DNA of 22,156 bases from a virus. The notes under the pieces were generated by a model. That model saw only the letters and a program-made list of their open reading frames with translations. It was not told the DNA's origin and did no database searches. Numbering within the stretch: position 1 is the first letter of the stretch; every line of letters starts with the position of its first letter. The DNA is taken from positions 1 through 22,156 of IMG/VR virus record IMGVR_UViG_3300023179_000558; one strand, 5' to 3'. A program made the position numbers and the translations under genes. Positions 20,915 through 22,156 of the stretch are shown here, in pieces.

Positions 20915-21657
20915 ATTGATTTACAATGATATTTACTCCATGGTATATCAGTTCTTTTGTATTTAAGCGGGTCAATATAACCTGATTCTAAAAATCCTTG
21001 TATACGCAGTGAACAGGCTGTACATTCACCACAAGCCTGTTCTTCACCTTCGTAGCAGGTCCAAGTCTGACTAAAATTTACCCCGAGTTTAACACCGAGT
21101 TTAATGATTTCTTCTTTAGATTTGTCAATTAGCGGGGCCTGAACGGTAATTCTGTTTCTCCTATTAAGGGCTGATACTTTATTAATTTGCTCAAGAAATT
21201 CTTCACTCCCATCCCAAAACCCTGCAACGCTATCAGCCTGTGCAGCTCCATGAAAAACAGTACTAGCACCGTAGTTTTCTGCTATAGCGAGTGAAATGCT
21301 AAGTAACATTAGGTTTCTGTACGGTACATAGTTTACTGTCTGTGGATCACCCATCACATCTTTTGCTTTAGCAACTGCAATCTTATTATTAAGAAGTGAA
21401 GAGACTTGACAAATATCCCTAAAAAACGGTAATTTTATGTGTAAACTGTCAACCGGCATATCAAGCGATTCAATCTGAAACGCTGCACAGTTTATTTCTT
21501 TATCACGGTGCTTTTGACCATAATCATAGTTAACCGTAATTATTCTATCATATCTGCTTGCAGCTAGGTGTAGTAGTACGGAACTGTCCATCCCCCCTGA
21601 GATAGGGACTACTGCTTTACTCGACAGGTTCTTCTTCTGTTTGCGCTTCATTGACAT
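20911..21657 (-). CDS. queC: 7-cyano-7-deazaguanine (preQ0) synthase QueC
   Basis: This 248-residue protein converts 7-carboxy-7-deazaguanine to preQ0, using ATP and ammonia, in the cytoplasm. It has the PP-loop SGGMDSS at 20-26, the region TVNYVPYRNLMLLS at 107-120, and zinc-binding cysteines at 201, 209, 212 and 215 (C-x7-CGEC-x2-C). The N terminus has a basic extension (MSMKRKQKKNLSSK) before the usual KAVVPISGG start. It overlaps the uvsX-like gene by 41 bases, and a second ATG 6 bases in is equally plausible. Phages use preQ0 for DNA base modification that blocks host restriction. The companion enzymes QueD, QueE, FolE and DpdA are not in this window. Confidence 0.93.
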   Translation of the reverse strand: MSMKRKQKKNLSSKAVVPISGGMDSSVLLHLAASRYDRIITVNYDYGQKHRDKEINCAAFQIESLDMPVDSLHIKLPFFRDICQVSSLLNNKIAVAKAKDVMGDPQTVNYVPYRNLMLLSISLAIAENYGASTVFHGAAQADSVAGFWDGSEEFLEQINKVSALNRRNRITVQAPLIDKSKEEIIKLGVKLGVNFSQTWTCYEGEEQACGECTACSLRIQGFLESGYIDPLKYKRTDIPWSKYHCKSI

Positions 21658-22156
21658 TGTATTTGTATTCCTCTGCTAAGCGCTTGTCGAGTTCTGGAAT
21701 AATAAACTCCTCGTAGAAAGCGGGGTCTTTAGCAAAAGTCTTTGCATAACCCAGTTTATCACCCTTCTTATACTTACCACTAGTAACACCAACAGTATAT
21801 GTAGCTCCATTTTGTTCAACGATGCCTCTCGCTGATGCCATACCAAGAAGTCCGCTGTACTTGTTAAGCCCGGTCTTAAAAGAAAGATACATTTCTGTCT
21901 CTAAAAACGGAGGTAAAAAGCGATTCTTTACAGTTAATGCACGAAGTGTCGTACCACTGTATTTATTAGCTTCTGCAAGCTTCTTGTCTTCAGCATCCAT
22001 AGAATCGCCTTCGCCTTCCTTCTCGTGACGCTTAGCTAGCTGTACTAAAATACTAGCCATATATACCGGTCCAGAACCACCAGCTTGATTCTTTACAAGA
22101 CTAGGAAACATTGCAGCTGGATCATCGTAGGTATGATTAGTAAAGAGAATTGTAAC
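21617..22156 (-). CDS. uvsX: Recombinase UvsX, C-terminal part (runs off right edge)
   Basis: About 180 residues of a RecA/UvsX-type strand-exchange protein are visible, with its N terminus beyond the right edge; the frame stays open to base 22156. The segment VTILFTNHTYDDPAAMFPS, then GGSGPVYMASILVQLAKRHEKEG, parallels the T4 UvsX region with its NHTY-like turn and SGGTGVYYSSD. Next come RALTVKNRFLPPFLE (the equivalent of INVEKSRFV) and GLNKYSGLLGMA (equivalent of ISKWSGLLDVA). The C-terminal tail is acidic. UvsX loads on gp32-coated DNA and drives recombination-dependent replication; gp32 and gp41 are in the same gene series. Codon use is more GC-rich than in the glycosyltransferases. The 41-base overlap with queC suggests coupled expression. 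Confidence 0.9.
   Translation of the reverse strand, partial: VTILFTNHTYDDPAAMFPSLVKNQAGGSGPVYMASILVQLAKRHEKEGEGDSMDAEDKKLAEANKYSGTTLRALTVKNRFLPPFLETEMYLSFKTGLNKYSGLLGMASARGIVEQNGATYTVGVTSGKYKKGDKLGYAKTFAKDPAFYEEFIIPELDKRLAEEYKYNVNEAQTEEEPVE

Noticed and set aside
21822-22028. Plus-strand 68-residue frame at the right edge
   Set aside because: It is antisense to the UvsX-like C-terminal region, which matches the family well.
1-22156. tRNA genes, insertion sequences or attachment sites
   Set aside because: Gaps between genes are too short for a tRNA (the largest is about 71 bases and holds a terminator and promoter motif), and no transposase or terminal repeats were seen.

Overview
The window looks like part of the genome of an AT-rich, T4-like tailed phage (myovirus superfamily), probably aquatic. 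The evidence is a set of T4-type core genes in one stretch: UvsX recombinase, gp41 helicase, gp61-type primase, gp32 single-stranded DNA binding protein, gp45 sliding clamp, gp17 terminase large subunit, gp14 neck protein, gp18 tail sheath and gp19 tail tube. No host is named by the sequence. Small AT-rich T4-like phages of marine and freshwater bacteria are the closest match in style, and a phage-borne ribosomal protein bS21 fits that picture.

Layout. Most genes lie on the minus strand, so transcription runs from right to left. At the right edge is the C-terminal part of uvsX, then queC (7-deazaguanine synthesis) and a glycosyltransferase. Next come a class II glutamine amidotransferase, a second glycosyltransferase, gp41, a small unknown, bS21, a 216-residue protein in the position T4 uses for gp59, gp32, a small unknown, gp45, two small unknowns, a sugar-nucleotide reductase/epimerase, two small unknowns and the primase. 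From about 10.2 kb leftwards the content becomes virion-related: a five-gene overlapping cluster of unknowns (one a membrane zinc-ribbon protein), then gp17, a tube-like protein, gp18, gp19 and another tube-like protein that runs off the left edge. Five genes are on the plus strand: an acidic 311-residue protein, a basic His-rich protein, gp14, and two proteins (138 and 305 residues) whose N termini resemble T4 capsid-targeting peptides.

Regulation. Virion-type genes share an ATAAATA-like motif, matching the T4 late promoter TATAAATA, only 5-7 bases before the start codon. Replication genes lack it. If it is the late promoter, the late mRNAs would start at or next to the initiation codon and be leaderless. 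Shine-Dalgarno sequences are rare in the window. The best one (AGGAGG) precedes a gene that appears to begin at AUU, because only that start keeps the catalytic cysteine of the amidotransferase. A phage bS21, which sits next to the anti-Shine-Dalgarno region in the 30S subunit, lies in the same replication operon, so this phage may alter translation initiation.

Other themes. queC together with a stand-alone class II amidotransferase recalls the Gat-QueC route to archaeosine-like DNA modification and may be a split version of it. Two glycosyltransferases and the sugar reductase suggest glycosylation of DNA or virion, or changes to host surface sugars. No tRNA, CRISPR array, insertion sequence or gene-free stretch longer than about 75 bases was seen.
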